A stretch of DNA of 64,000 bases from Gammaproteobacteria bacterium (GTDB lineage Bacteria > Pseudomonadota > Gammaproteobacteria > Enterobacterales > Alteromonadaceae): assembly GCA_018826295.1 (NCBI GenBank), contig JAHJZX010000012.1:124001-188000 (forward strand), given 5' to 3'. Under the pieces are notes generated by a model. It was not told where the DNA came from. It did not search any database and saw only the letters and a list, made by a program, of their open reading frames with translations. The translations under genes were made by a program, and so were the position numbers. Positions 16,732 to 23,736 of the stretch are shown in pieces. Positions within the stretch are counted from its first letter, which is position 1. Each line of letters starts with the position of its first letter.

Positions 16732-17160
16732 TTATCTGCCCGCAATAACAGCATTATCGACAAAGCCGCTAAAGCCAAGCTGATGCAAAATCCCGATACC
16801 CTGCGCAACATCTTGTGCGTAACTAAATTCGACGATTTCTTGCAGGCGCACATCAAACGGCTGAATAAACAATTTATAGTTTGCGGACTCAGGATCGGTA
16901 ACTCTGACAAAGGCAGCAAAGCCGTGTTGCAACCAATAGCTAATGGCGTCAGACCAGGCAACAAAACTATCCGGTGTAATGCCTTCAACTCTTTGTGTAT
17001 CGAATATAAACGCATGGCGGCGGTTGTTCAGCGTGTCTACCAGGCCATTGATATGGCTTATGGCAGCTTGTGTGGCTTCAAGATTCCAGGCGCCGTTGCC
17101 AACCAGAACAAAAATGTCGTTGTCATGCGCTAAGGTGTATTGTCCATGCGGTTCGAACAC
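16732..17160 (-). CDS. Conserved hypothetical protein, possible STAS/SpoIIAA-like fold
   Basis: I do not recognise a named family. The product (about 142 residues) is soluble, without signal peptide or membrane helices. Alternating hydrophobic strands and amphipathic helices (DNDIFVLVGNGAWNLEAT, AFIFDTQRVEG, SYWLQHGFAAFVRV) resemble the small alpha/beta STAS or SpoIIAA-like fold. This is an impression, not a match. The GTG at 17160 has GGAG 5 nt upstream; an in-frame TTG at 17193 has no such site. It converges on yfhL and marks the left edge of the accessory island. Confidence 0.5.
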   Translation of the reverse strand: MFEPHGQYTLAHDNDIFVLVGNGAWNLEATQAAISHINGLVDTLNNRRHAFIFDTQRVEGITPDSFVAWSDAISYWLQHGFAAFVRVTDPESANYKLFIQPFDVRLQEIVEFSYAQDVAQGIGILHQLGFSGFVDNAVIAGR

Positions 17161-17437
17161 AGTTACTCCAAATTGCCAAACAGGCTCAAACAAAGGGTTG
17201 CCAGCTGAGGTTGTTGGTAAACGAAAATACCTATTTATTAATTAAAGTAGCACTAAATAAAGGCTTAAGTTACAACGAAACATAAAATTCAACCCGGCCA
17301 GCAAGTGTTGTGTTTAAGCACTTGGCAACAGCCGGCAATCAGATCGCAGTACCGCCAGACAACTGCTGCCGGTAACGGGGCGCAAGCATGAGCCCAAATA
17401 ACGCCTAGCGGTATAAGCTGGAGCAATGCGCTGACTG

Positions 17438-17484
17438 CGCGATAAGCTGCAACCACCGGCTTTTATGTTGCAGCCGACAAACTA
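17438..17484 (+). repeat. 48-nt dispersed repeat, copy A
   Basis: The sequence around gcaaccaccggcttttatg recurs with small changes at 19196-19244 and 19809-19856. Each copy can fold by pairing CCGGC with GCCGG/GCCGA. All three copies lie at the ends of small accessory genes. Confidence 0.7.
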
Positions 17485-17527
17485 GCACATCTTCAATACA
17501 TCGTTAAGCATCGCACTGCTTAACCAT

Positions 17528-17598
17528 CAACGCCATCCAGCCATACAAGCACATGCCATTTAAATACTTGACCAAGTGTGGTTTCTCGGTAAATGTAA
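17528..17598 (+). repeat. 71-nt direct repeat, copy A
   Basis: This stretch, starting caacgccatccagccatac, recurs at 19910-19980 with one mismatch in 71 nt. The two copies bracket the toxin-antitoxin region, 2.38 kb apart. No coding potential is seen. Confidence 0.9.
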
Positions 17599-17723
17599 TT
17601 ATTTGGTTAGCTTTGGGTTTTCAGTGTTAGCAAAAAAGCAGACCTGACTCTGAAGCCTGTTAGTAAGTCATAATGGTCAAAACAGCTAAACTGTAGTACT
17701 CTTTACCATATATGGGAGGCCGG

Positions 17724-17915
17724 ATGCGGGTTTTTATCACGGATGATTTTGCAAAATTCATGTCAAAAACGCTGCTGTCTAATGCAGATATTGTCCGGGT
17801 TGCGACCGAGGTAAATAGTGGGTTGTTTGGCCGCAGTTTACTGGCCGCCAATGAGCAACAGATACAAAAAGATATACGGGCAGGTTTATTAATAGAGGTG
17901 GTCAGTGAAAGATAA
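17724..17915 (+). pseudogene. RelE/HigB-family toxin with internal in-frame deletion
   Basis: This 63-residue frame starts with ATG at 17724, 4 nt after GGGAGG. Its first 35 residues (MRVFITDDFAKFMSKTLL...) look like the N-terminus of HigB-like RelE/ParE toxins, and its last 24 (LLAANEQQIQKDIRAGLLIEV...) look like the extreme C-terminus of the same family. The middle of about 45 residues, with the conserved basic catalytic core (usually an RxGxGxSGGYR-type segment), is absent. The family's usual length is 105-120 residues. The frame is preserved, so a short protein may still be made, but toxicity is not expected. It overlaps the start of the antitoxin gene. Confidence 0.65.
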
Positions 17916-18213
17916 TAGACTTGAAAGAATGCAGCAGATGGCAGAGCGTTTTCATCAAACCGGTACCATCGACAAAATTACCATGCGGCAAATTAATGCG
18001 CTGACAGAGCAGGCGCAACCGCCGCAAATGAGTGCGGAAGATATCCGGACTTTGCGTTTGCGCGAAGGCATTAGCCAGGGGGTGTTGGCTACCATTTTGA
18101 ATATGAGCAGCGAAAGTGTGCAGAAATGGGAGCAGGGCAAATCCAAACCACAAGGCGCGGCGTTGCGTTTATTGTCCATCATCCAGCGCAATGGTGTAAA
18201 AGCGGTTATTTAA
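17905..18213 (+). CDS. HigA-like XRE-family antitoxin
   Basis: A 102-residue protein of the type that accompanies HigB-like toxins. The N-terminal half is charged and helical. The C-terminal half has an XRE helix-turn-helix: SAEDIRTLRLREGISQG, then VLATILNMSSESVQKWEQG, ending in the typical KPQGAALRLLSIIQRNG. The GTG start at 17905 has AGAGG 6 nt upstream and overlaps the toxin stop by 11 nt, the usual toxin-first arrangement. The antitoxin looks intact although its toxin is internally deleted. Confidence 0.82.
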   Translation: MKDNRLERMQQMAERFHQTGTIDKITMRQINALTEQAQPPQMSAEDIRTLRLREGISQGVLATILNMSSESVQKWEQGKSKPQGAALRLLSIIQRNGVKAVI

Positions 18214-18397
18214 CCCTGTGGTCGGAAAAGGGGCTGAAAAGTCTGGCGACGACTGATGGCAGGGCTTATTGGGAGATAACCATGGAAGCACATATTATTA
18301 AGTTGCATTTTCGCTTATTGTGTAATAAATATGTTTATTTATTGGTGTTTTTGCGTCACCATTCGCACTCGTTATTTACGGTGACTAAGGACGCTAA

Positions 18398-18823
18398 ATG
18401 GGACACGGAAACGATACACTACTGATATTTGAGCAGGAGCTTGAACTGCTCGAGCGGGAACTAAAGCAAAACGTCATTCGAACGGCAAATTCCCGACAAA
18501 ATCCGCATAATCCTCTTCGACCTGGTAAAGAAATTACGTACGATGCTAGCGGTAAAAATGTTCTGGCAAACTCTAAAACCGGTATTTCCCTTGCTGCAAG
18601 TATCAAGCAGTTAGAGAAGATAGTTCGGCCCGGAATAAAAAAATGGTTGCTGGCGGTGGATCGCAATGCGTCAATGCCAGAAGGATTTAAGTTACAACAA
18701 GACAATGCACATCATTGGTCAGTCGTGGTAACACGGCAGATGCCATTATCTGAATTTGAAACTAAAATCCAACAAGTCATTAAGCATTGGAAAGTCATAG
18801 GGAGATTTGTACGCTATGAGTGA
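18398..18823 (+). CDS. Possible Tse2-like ADP-ribosyltransferase toxin
   Basis: A 141-residue soluble protein, start ATG at 18398 with AAGGA upstream. The second half shows a pattern I associate with the Tse2-like toxin family: a basic RPGKEI segment, GKNVLANSKTGIS, then PEGFKLQQDNAHHWSVVVTRQ and MPLSEFETKI. Tse2 has a comparable order (RAPDI, a Gly/Thr/Ser turn, PPDLKVKQD, HYTIMP, MYREVL). This is a remote resemblance read by eye. The gene is followed directly by a small acidic protein whose start overlaps its stop, as expected for toxin and antidote. It could also be an unrelated hypothetical pair. Confidence 0.4.
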   Translation: MGHGNDTLLIFEQELELLERELKQNVIRTANSRQNPHNPLRPGKEITYDASGKNVLANSKTGISLAASIKQLEKIVRPGIKKWLLAVDRNASMPEGFKLQQDNAHHWSVVVTRQMPLSEFETKIQQVIKHWKVIGRFVRYE

Positions 18824-19088
18824 ATTTACTAAAGAACAACGTTCGGCATTTCTGATGCTGGCAGAAAAGTACGATAAAAATGTGTTTGCTCTGCTCAGTA
18901 AACAGCAAGGAGCAATTTCAGTAAACAACGCTGAAGAAGCCGCTTTACTGGAAAACTTCTCGGGAAAAGTATGTGATTGGGTGCTGAAAGATCACCCGGA
19001 TTACGATGGTAAAGATGAAGACATTAACGCTGACGCCGAGATGGTTAGCTTTATGATCGCAGATATCCTGGCCGATGCAGGCTATTAA
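18816..19088 (+). CDS. Small acidic protein, candidate antidote of the upstream gene
   Basis: About 90 residues, not recognised as a known family. It is acidic (HPDYDGKDEDINADAEM) and probably helical, with no membrane segment. The ATG at 18816 overlaps the stop of the preceding gene (ATGAGTGA), with GGGAG 11 nt upstream, so translation is coupled. The tight overlap and the charge contrast with the basic upstream protein suggest an immunity or antitoxin role; this is inference from context. Confidence 0.45.
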   Translation: MSEFTKEQRSAFLMLAEKYDKNVFALLSKQQGAISVNNAEEAALLENFSGKVCDWVLKDHPDYDGKDEDINADAEMVSFMIADILADAGY

Positions 19089-19195
19089 CCACTGATTGAT
19101 GTGGCGGCGCTGGTTTTTACTGATGCGAGCGCCTTTGCTGCATCAGCATCGTTTAACATCAGGCTGGCGTGTAGGTGTTAATACTGCACATCATG

Positions 19196-19244
19196 CGCAA
19201 TAAGCAGCAACCACCGGCTTTATGTTACCGCCGGCAAACTAACT
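19196..19244 (+). repeat. 48-nt dispersed repeat, copy C
   Basis: The second occurrence along the sequence of the gcaaccaccggctttatg repeat, folding through CCGGC/GCCGG. It lies in the 255-nt gap (19089-19343) between the candidate antidote and the next antitoxin; I see no gene in the rest of that gap. Confidence 0.65.
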
Positions 19245-19343
19245 TACCCGGCACTGCAGTGATTGAATGTTGGTTGCGTGCAGTATCCGGTTAAATTACG
19301 CTATGCTTTAACCTAACTGAAACATTATTCGTCCGGGGCTATT

Positions 19344-19553
19344 ATGAATCCAACACTGCGCGATTTACCGTTGCAGCAACGAGTGCAATTGGTTGAAGAT
19401 TTGTGGGACAGCATTGCGCAAGATCAGCAAGCGCTGCCGGTTACCGATGCGCAACGGGCAGAATTGGATCGCCGGCTTGACGCTTATGAACAGGACGGCA
19501 ATCAGGGCCGTGATGCAACAACGGTATTAAATGAAATCCGTCAAAAGCTGTGA
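19344..19553 (+). CDS. Addiction-module antitoxin (Unstab_antitox type), orphan
   Basis: A 69-residue protein with the family pattern RDLPLQQRVQLVEDLWDSIA, then LPVTDAQRAELDRRLDAYEQD and a VLNEIRQKL end. Members usually overlap a RelE-type toxin gene. Here the stop overlaps a GTG (ctgTGAgtt), as at a toxin start, but only about 42 nt of that frame remain before the start of a second antitoxin gene. The toxin is therefore missing. The protein itself looks complete. Confidence 0.75.
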   Translation: MNPTLRDLPLQQRVQLVEDLWDSIAQDQQALPVTDAQRAELDRRLDAYEQDGNQGRDATTVLNEIRQKL

Positions 19554-19594
19554 GTTTTATTAATCAGTTCCGGGCAAGCAAGTTGGAGAGCAAG

Positions 19595-19780
19595 ATGTCT
19601 GATGTGAAAGAAAAGATAACTGAGATTGTTCAATCCCAACCGGATGATGCCAGTTATGAAGAGATTTTGCGCGAGTTAGCGTTTGAGCATATGGTTCAGC
19701 GCGGCCTGAAAGATGTCTGGGAAGGGCAGGTAGTCTCGAATATGGTAATGGAACAACAAATACGTTCATGGTCGAAATAA
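19595..19780 (+). CDS. Small antitoxin-like protein of a RelE/ParE module
   Basis: A 61-residue acidic protein (MSDVKEKITEIVQSQPDDAS, then EILRELAFEHMVQRGLKD and MEQQIRSW) of the kind that precedes RelE/ParE toxins. GGAGAG lies 4 nt before the ATG at 19595; the frame is open further upstream to a GTG at 19550. Its last codons overlap the ATG of a toxin remnant (ATGGTCGAAATAA), the standard antitoxin-toxin overlap. Confidence 0.65.
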   Translation: MSDVKEKITEIVQSQPDDASYEEILRELAFEHMVQRGLKDVWEGQVVSNMVMEQQIRSWSK

Positions 19781-19857
19781 ACTGGACTACAGAAGCGCAG
19801 CGCTGGATACGCAATAAACAGCAATCACGGGTTTTTATGTTACAGCCGGCAAACTAA
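19768..19857 (+). pseudogene. Truncated RelE/ParE toxin remnant
   Basis: The frame begins MVEINWTTEAQRWIR, a typical start of RelE/ParE-family toxins (strand, then EAQRWL-type helix). After about 15 codons it runs into the 48-nt repeat (copy B) and stops at 19857, giving only 29 codons where 90-100 are expected. The junction between toxin and repeat lies at about 19809-19812. Confidence 0.7.
19809..19856 (+). repeat. 48-nt dispersed repeat, copy B
   Basis: The third copy of the repeat (gcaataaacagcaatcacgg...ccggcaaacta). It begins exactly where similarity to the RelE/ParE toxin ends, which implicates it in the truncation. Confidence 0.65.
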
Positions 19858-19909
19858 CTACTCTTCATTGAATCGCCAAGCACCACTCTGCTTAACCACC
19901 AGCGTAAAC

Positions 19910-19980
19910 CAACGCCATCCAGCCATACAAGCACATGCCATTTAAATACTTGACCAAGTGTGGTTTTTCGGTAAATGTAA
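19910..19980 (+). repeat. 71-nt direct repeat, copy B
   Basis: Matches 17528-17598 at 70 of 71 positions; the only difference is T instead of C at 19967. It is followed within 60 nt by the motif aaaaagcaaaacctgaccctg. Confidence 0.9.
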
Positions 19981-20106
19981 CAGTTGGTTTAAGGCTAAAT
20001 CACGTATTTATTTTGTCGCAGTGGGGCACGTCAAAAAGCAAAACCTGACCCTGAGGCAGCGCGTTGTCGGCTGGACTTGTCGTTTTGCACAGTATCGAAG
20101 GAAATA

Positions 20107-20511
20107 ATGCTAATGCTTCACCACATCTCATTTGGTGTCAAAAACCTCCTGCGAGCAACGGACTTCTACGACGCCGCCCTCGAACCTCTCGGCTACGTTC
20201 GCGTGTGGACGGACTTCGAAGGCGATGAGGACACTAAAGCCGTAGGCTATGGAAAGCCAGGCGGCGGCGACAAACTCGCGCTAAAGCAGCATCAGAATGC
20301 GTCAGTAGCCCCCGGACCCGGATTTCATCTTGCTTTTTCGGCTCCAAGTCGCGAGTCTGTCGACCGCTTCTACGACGCCGCAATTCGCCATGGAGGTAAA
20401 GACAATGGCGCACCGGGTCTTCGCCCTGACTATGGACCCAACTACTATGCGGCGTACGTCGTGGATCCAGAGGGCTTTCGCATAGAAGCCGTTATCAACA
20501 CCGCGGCCTAA
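20107..20511 (+). CDS. VOC (glyoxalase/bleomycin-resistance) family protein
   Basis: A 134-residue protein with the vicinal-oxygen-chelate pattern: MLHHISFGVKNLLRATDFYD at the start, GYGKPGGGDKLALKQ, FHLAFSAPSRESVDRFYDAA and NYYAAYVVDPEGFRIEAV at the end. Metal ligands are plausible at the first His pair and the final Glu. The substrate cannot be read from the sequence. The ATG at 20107 has AAGGA 4 nt upstream; a second ATG lies two codons later. Codon choice is markedly more GC-rich at third positions than in the neighbouring small genes, and the stop lies inside an attC-like GCCTAAC, suggesting arrival as an integron cassette. Confidence 0.8.
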   Translation: MLMLHHISFGVKNLLRATDFYDAALEPLGYVRVWTDFEGDEDTKAVGYGKPGGGDKLALKQHQNASVAPGPGFHLAFSAPSRESVDRFYDAAIRHGGKDNGAPGLRPDYGPNYYAAYVVDPEGFRIEAVINTAA

Positions 20512-20545
20512 CCCATCGCTAAACCGGACCAGCAACGGCACGCTC
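20506..20545 (+). other. attC-like left half after the VOC gene
   Basis: GCCTAAC (20506-20512) fits the integron R-box RYYYAAC and includes the VOC stop codon. The following cccatcgctaaaccggacc resembles the left half of attC sites of chromosomal integron cassettes. The matching right half (GTTRRRY) is not found before the 45-nt tandem repeats, so the site would be incomplete. No integrase gene is in the window. Confidence 0.35.
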
Positions 20546-20561
20546 TTAGGGTCTTGTCTTT

Positions 20562-20667
20562 TGACTTTGGTGGGCAAAAAGCAAGGCCTGACCCTGAGGG
20601 ATTCTGTGACTTTGGTGGGCAAAAAGCAAGGCCTGACCCTGAGGGATTCTGACCCTGAGGGATTCTG
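20562..20667 (+). repeat. 45-nt tandem repeat, 2.4 copies
   Basis: Unit 1 spans 20562-20606 and unit 2 spans 20607-20651; they are identical as read. A 16-nt partial third copy follows at 20652-20667. The unit starts tgactttggtgggcaaaaag. The internal motif AAAAAGCAAGGCCTGACCCTGA is related to short sequences at 17632 and 20035. Confidence 0.92.
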
Positions 20668-20721
20668 CATCTTTAATTTTATTCAACAAATAGCTAATTT
20701 CATTTGCTATTCATAAATTAG

Positions 20722-20747
20722 TTATATAATTTAGCTAAATTATATAA
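20722..20747. promoter_or_regulatory. 26-bp perfect palindrome, putative operator of the defence-like cassette
   Basis: The sequence is fully symmetric over 26 bp, centred between 20734 and 20735 (core TTTAG/CTAAA, arms TTATATAA-type). It contains a TATAAT (20725-20730) that could be the -10 box, and ends 23 nt before the ATG of the HTH-like gene. A related imperfect inverted pair (tagctaattt at 20691-20700, aaattagtta at 20716-20725) lies just upstream. This suggests repression or autoregulation of the cassette. Confidence 0.65.
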
Positions 20748-20770
20748 ATGGTGTTTTTGCAGGTTTACCA

Positions 20771-21010
20771 ATGAACGAAAATGAGATTTATGAGAGCATC
20801 AAGCAAGCGCTGTTAGAAGCCCCGCGTAATCAGTACACAGCTGAACTGCATTTGCAGATGATTAAATATGCTGATGAATTGAAACATATTACCGCGAAGG
20901 AATTTTGTGAAGGTGTTGGGCTTAGACTGAGTTTTGGTACTGAGTTCAGTAAAATGCGCAACTTAACCCAGCGTTTAAAAGCGTCTGGTCTGAAGACGGA
21001 ACTACTGTAA
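20771..21010 (+). CDS. HTH-like small protein, first gene of the PHP/ATPase cassette
   Basis: A 79-residue protein, helical throughout (YESIKQALLEAPRNQYTAE, ITAKEFCEGVGLRLSFGTEF, MRNLTQRLKASGL). It resembles the short HTH-like proteins encoded directly upstream of large TrlF-type ATPases. It could bind the perfect palindrome in front of its own gene and act as regulator, or be a structural partner; neither can be read from the sequence. The ATG at 20771 has only a weak ribosome binding site (AGGTT). The next gene starts 33 nt after its stop. Confidence 0.7.
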   Translation: MNENEIYESIKQALLEAPRNQYTAELHLQMIKYADELKHITAKEFCEGVGLRLSFGTEFSKMRNLTQRLKASGLKTELL

Positions 21011-21043
21011 TTAGCATAAAAAACTTACTCGAGGAGTTTGGCA

Positions 21044-23710
21044 ATGTCGCAATCAATCAGAAGCCTGAGCTATACCAAAGCACGTTTTTTTAAATGTGCG
21101 TTGCAGGTTAACTCTGTAGGTTATATCAGATATCGTGGACAGCAACAGACACTTACTGAGGATGAGTATAACCTTCAACTCTTAAATGCGGCGTTAGAAG
21201 CAGAAATCGAAGTAGTAGGATTTGCTGATCATGGTTCAGTAAATGGTTATGAGAATCTAAGAGATCTGTTTATTCTTCACGGTATTGTGGTATTCCCTGG
21301 TTTTGAAGTTGCCTCCAGCGAGAAAATTCACTTTGTATGTTTGTTTGATGAGTCTACGCCAGAAGACTTAATTAATAGGCATTTAGGTTGGCTCGGAGTT
21401 GATATCAATAAACCTGAAGCCCCAGTACAGAAAACTGCCATCGATATCATCAATTATGTGAACGAAAAAGGTGGTTTTATTTATGCAGCGCATAGTACTA
21501 GCGACGATGGGGTATTAAAACGCCGGATGAACCATGTTTGGAAACAGGAAGGTTTACTCGCGGCGCAAATTCCTGGATCAATTGAAGACCTTAGATGTGT
21601 GGAGGACGACTTTTATCGAAAAGCTTTTTTAAATAAGGATGCTAATTATTGCCGGGAGCGTGCAATGGCAGTAATTAACGCTGCTGATGTAGCTAAACCA
21701 GATGATATTAAAAATAAAGGTGCATCGTGCCTAATTAAAATGACTAAGCCTTGTTTTACGTCTTTCAAACAAGCGTTTTTGGATGCGGGCTCCCGAGTCA
21801 GGCTTAATTCGGATAAACCAGAGATTTATGCTTCGGCTATTGAACGGCTGCGCTTTGTCGGCGGTTATTTAGATGGCGTTAACATCGAGCTTTCTGACCA
21901 TCTTAACGCAGTTATTGGTGGGCGCGGAACGGGTAAATCTACTTTACTGGAATGTATTCGTTTCGCATTCGATTTACAGCCATTTGGTAAAGCTGCGAAA
22001 GCCCAGCATGATGCGATCATTAAAAACAACCTGGGTAACGAAAAAGGTTTGGTAGAAGTGACCGTGCGTTCGGCAGCAATGCATGGCCGTAGATTCGTTG
22101 TCAATCGCAAGTTCGGCAATCAACCCGTAGTTGTTGATGAAGAAGGAGGGGTATGTCCATATCAACCAAAGGATTTACTGCCTGGAATAGAGCTTTACGG
22201 TCAAAATGAAATCTATGAGATGACGCGAGATGAACAAAGTCGTAATCAGCTTATCGAGCGTTTTTTAGAGGATGAACATCAGCAATTTGATCTAGCAATT
22301 GGTAAAGTCTTAGCGGGACTTAAAGAGAATCGTACGGCGATTGAGCGAGCATTTGAGCAAAAAGCGGATATTGAAGCAGAAGTTGAACGGCTACCAAAGT
22401 TGATGGATCAAGCTAAACAGTTTCAAGCCTTGGGTATAGAAGAGAAGCTGAAGATTATTCCAAAACTTGAAAAAGAAAAACAACTTAATGGCAGAGTCAA
22501 AGATGAAATTGAGAGAGTTAAACTTGCTATTGAATCTTTGAAAGATAGTCTGCCAGATACCATGTTCCTTAGTGATACCAGTTTAAATGACTTGCCTCAT
22601 GTTGATTTATTAAGAAAACAAAGGGAAATCTTGGAGATATTTAAAATTTCCTTAGTGGATGCGACGTCAAAGCTTGAAAAATTGGCTGGCACGGCGCTAG
22701 ATAAAATGTCGCCTCTTCAACAGCAGTTAATTGAACAAATCCGCTCGGATGAACAACAATTGGAAGACGCTTTTAAAGACATACCTGCAAGTCAAGGAAA
22801 AACAGGACGGCAAATTGGAGTTGAATACCAAACGCTACTTACACAAATTGAACGCGTACGGCCAAAGCAAGTCGCGTTGCAAAGTCGCCAGGCGCAGATT
22901 GATGAGCTTTATAATCATCGTAAAAAGCTTTTATTGGAGCTTGATCAGCAAACTAGCGCCCGCGCTACTGCCATGCAAAGATCGGTTAAGCAATTAAATC
23001 GCAAGTTAGATCAGAAAGTACGTTTGAGATTGCAACCCGAAGCTAATCGCCAGGTTATCGTCGATTTCCTCAGCACTTTTGATTTAGAGGGCGTGGGGAT
23101 GAAACGCTTGGCTTGGGTGCTGGAGGGAGATTTTTCAACCGGCAACCTTGCTGCCACTATACGGCAAGGCGAGGGGGCACTTTTTGCAAATTTCGGCCTT
23201 ACTGGTACTGTTGTAAGGGAGCTGTGTCGCGTACCCGAGAGTAAGTTACTAGCTTTAGAAGAACTTGTCGTACCCGATACTATGGCGATTGAACTTAATG
23301 TGACGCATGGTGAAAGAGATGCTGTTTTCAAGGGAATTGAAGATTTATCAACCGGTCAACAATGTACCGCCGTCTTGCACTTGTTATTATTGGATAATCA
23401 AGACCCGCTAATTCTAGATCAACCAGAGGACAATTTAGATAACGCCTTTATTGCAGATCGCATTGTTGCTGAGCTAAGGAGAGCAAAGTTAAGTCGTCAA
23501 TTTCTATTTGCAACCCACAATGCCAATATCCCGGTATTTGGTGACGCTGAGTGGATTGGAGTGTTGAGTGTTGAAGATGGTAAAGGCCTGATTTTGCCAG
23601 AACAACAAGGCGCTATTGATGTCCGAGAAGTTCAGAAATTAGCGGCAGATATTCTCGAGGGTGGTAAAAGTGCATTTAACCAAAGGCGTGAAAAATATGG
23701 ATTTAAGTAA
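21044..23710 (+). CDS. PHP-like / SMC-type ATPase (TrlF family)
   Basis: An 888-residue protein with two parts. Residues about 40-220 look like a PHP-type metal-dependent phosphoesterase: GFADHGSVNGYENL, FPGFEV, HFVCLF and a late YAAHS offer the expected His/Asp/Glu metal ligands. Residues about 270-880 are an ABC/SMC-like ATPase: Walker A GGRGTGKSTLLE, a long coiled-coil segment (about 410-660), an ABC signature-like DLSTGQQCTAV, Walker B LILDQPEDNLDN, and an H-loop FATHNANIP. NCBI names such proteins TrlF family AAA-like ATPases. An ATP-gated nuclease or phosphatase role in anti-phage defence is plausible but inferred. The ATG at 21044 has GAGGAG 7 nt upstream. Base composition is AT-richer than the flanking nitrate genes. 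Confidence 0.8.
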   Translation: MSQSIRSLSYTKARFFKCALQVNSVGYIRYRGQQQTLTEDEYNLQLLNAALEAEIEVVGFADHGSVNGYENLRDLFILHGIVVFPGFEVASSEKIHFVCLFDESTPEDLINRHLGWLGVDINKPEAPVQKTAIDIINYVNEKGGFIYAAHSTSDDGVLKRRMNHVWKQEGLLAAQIPGSIEDLRCVEDDFYRKAFLNKDANYCRERAMAVINAADVAKPDDIKNKGASCLIKMTKPCFTSFKQAFLDAGSRVRLNSDKPEIYASAIERLRFVGGYLDGVNIELSDHLNAVIGGRGTGKSTLLECIRFAFDLQPFGKAAKAQHDAIIKNNLGNEKGLVEVTVRSAAMHGRRFVVNRKFGNQPVVVDEEGGVCPYQPKDLLPGIELYGQNEIYEMTRDEQSRNQLIERFLEDEHQQFDLAIGKVLAGLKENRTAIERAFEQKADIEAEVERLPKLMDQAKQFQALGIEEKLKIIPKLEKEKQLNGRVKDEIERVKLAIESLKDSLPDTMFLSDTSLNDLPHVDLLRKQREILEIFKISLVDATSKLEKLAGTALDKMSPLQQQLIEQIRSDEQQLEDAFKDIPASQGKTGRQIGVEYQTLLTQIERVRPKQVALQSRQAQIDELYNHRKKLLLELDQQTSARATAMQRSVKQLNRKLDQKVRLRLQPEANRQVIVDFLSTFDLEGVGMKRLAWVLEGDFSTGNLAATIRQGEGALFANFGLTGTVVRELCRVPESKLLALEELVVPDTMAIELNVTHGERDAVFKGIEDLSTGQQCTAVLHLLLLDNQDPLILDQPEDNLDNAFIADRIVAELRRAKLSRQFLFATHNANIPVFGDAEWIGVLSVEDGKGLILPEQQGAIDVREVQKLAADILEGGKSAFNQRREKYGFK

Positions 23711-23736
23711 GGGGGGAGCAGCCTTGGGAGAGCGAT

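Larger units (their letters stand above)
17161..17723. other. 563-nt non-coding stretch with repeat copies
   Basis: No convincing gene is seen here. It contains one copy of a 48-nt hairpin-forming repeat (17438-17484), one copy of a 71-nt repeat (17528-17598), and a short motif aaaaaagcagacctgactctg (from 17632) that recurs as AAAAAGCAARRCCTGACCCTGA at about 20035 and in the tandem repeats near 20.6 kb. The region reads as recombination debris upstream of the first toxin-antitoxin remnant. Confidence 0.6.

Noticed and set aside
18126..18425. Frame of 99 codons overlapping the HigA-like gene and the Tse2-like gene
   Set aside because: It has no recognisable protein pattern and overlaps two better supported genes.
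20506..20545. Complete integron attC site
   Set aside because: Only a left-half resemblance is present; no right-half GTTRRRY box or integrase was found, so it is reported only as attC-like.
20562..20667. Possible CRISPR array
   Set aside because: The repeats are 45 nt, directly adjacent without spacers, and there are no cas genes; this is a plain tandem repeat.
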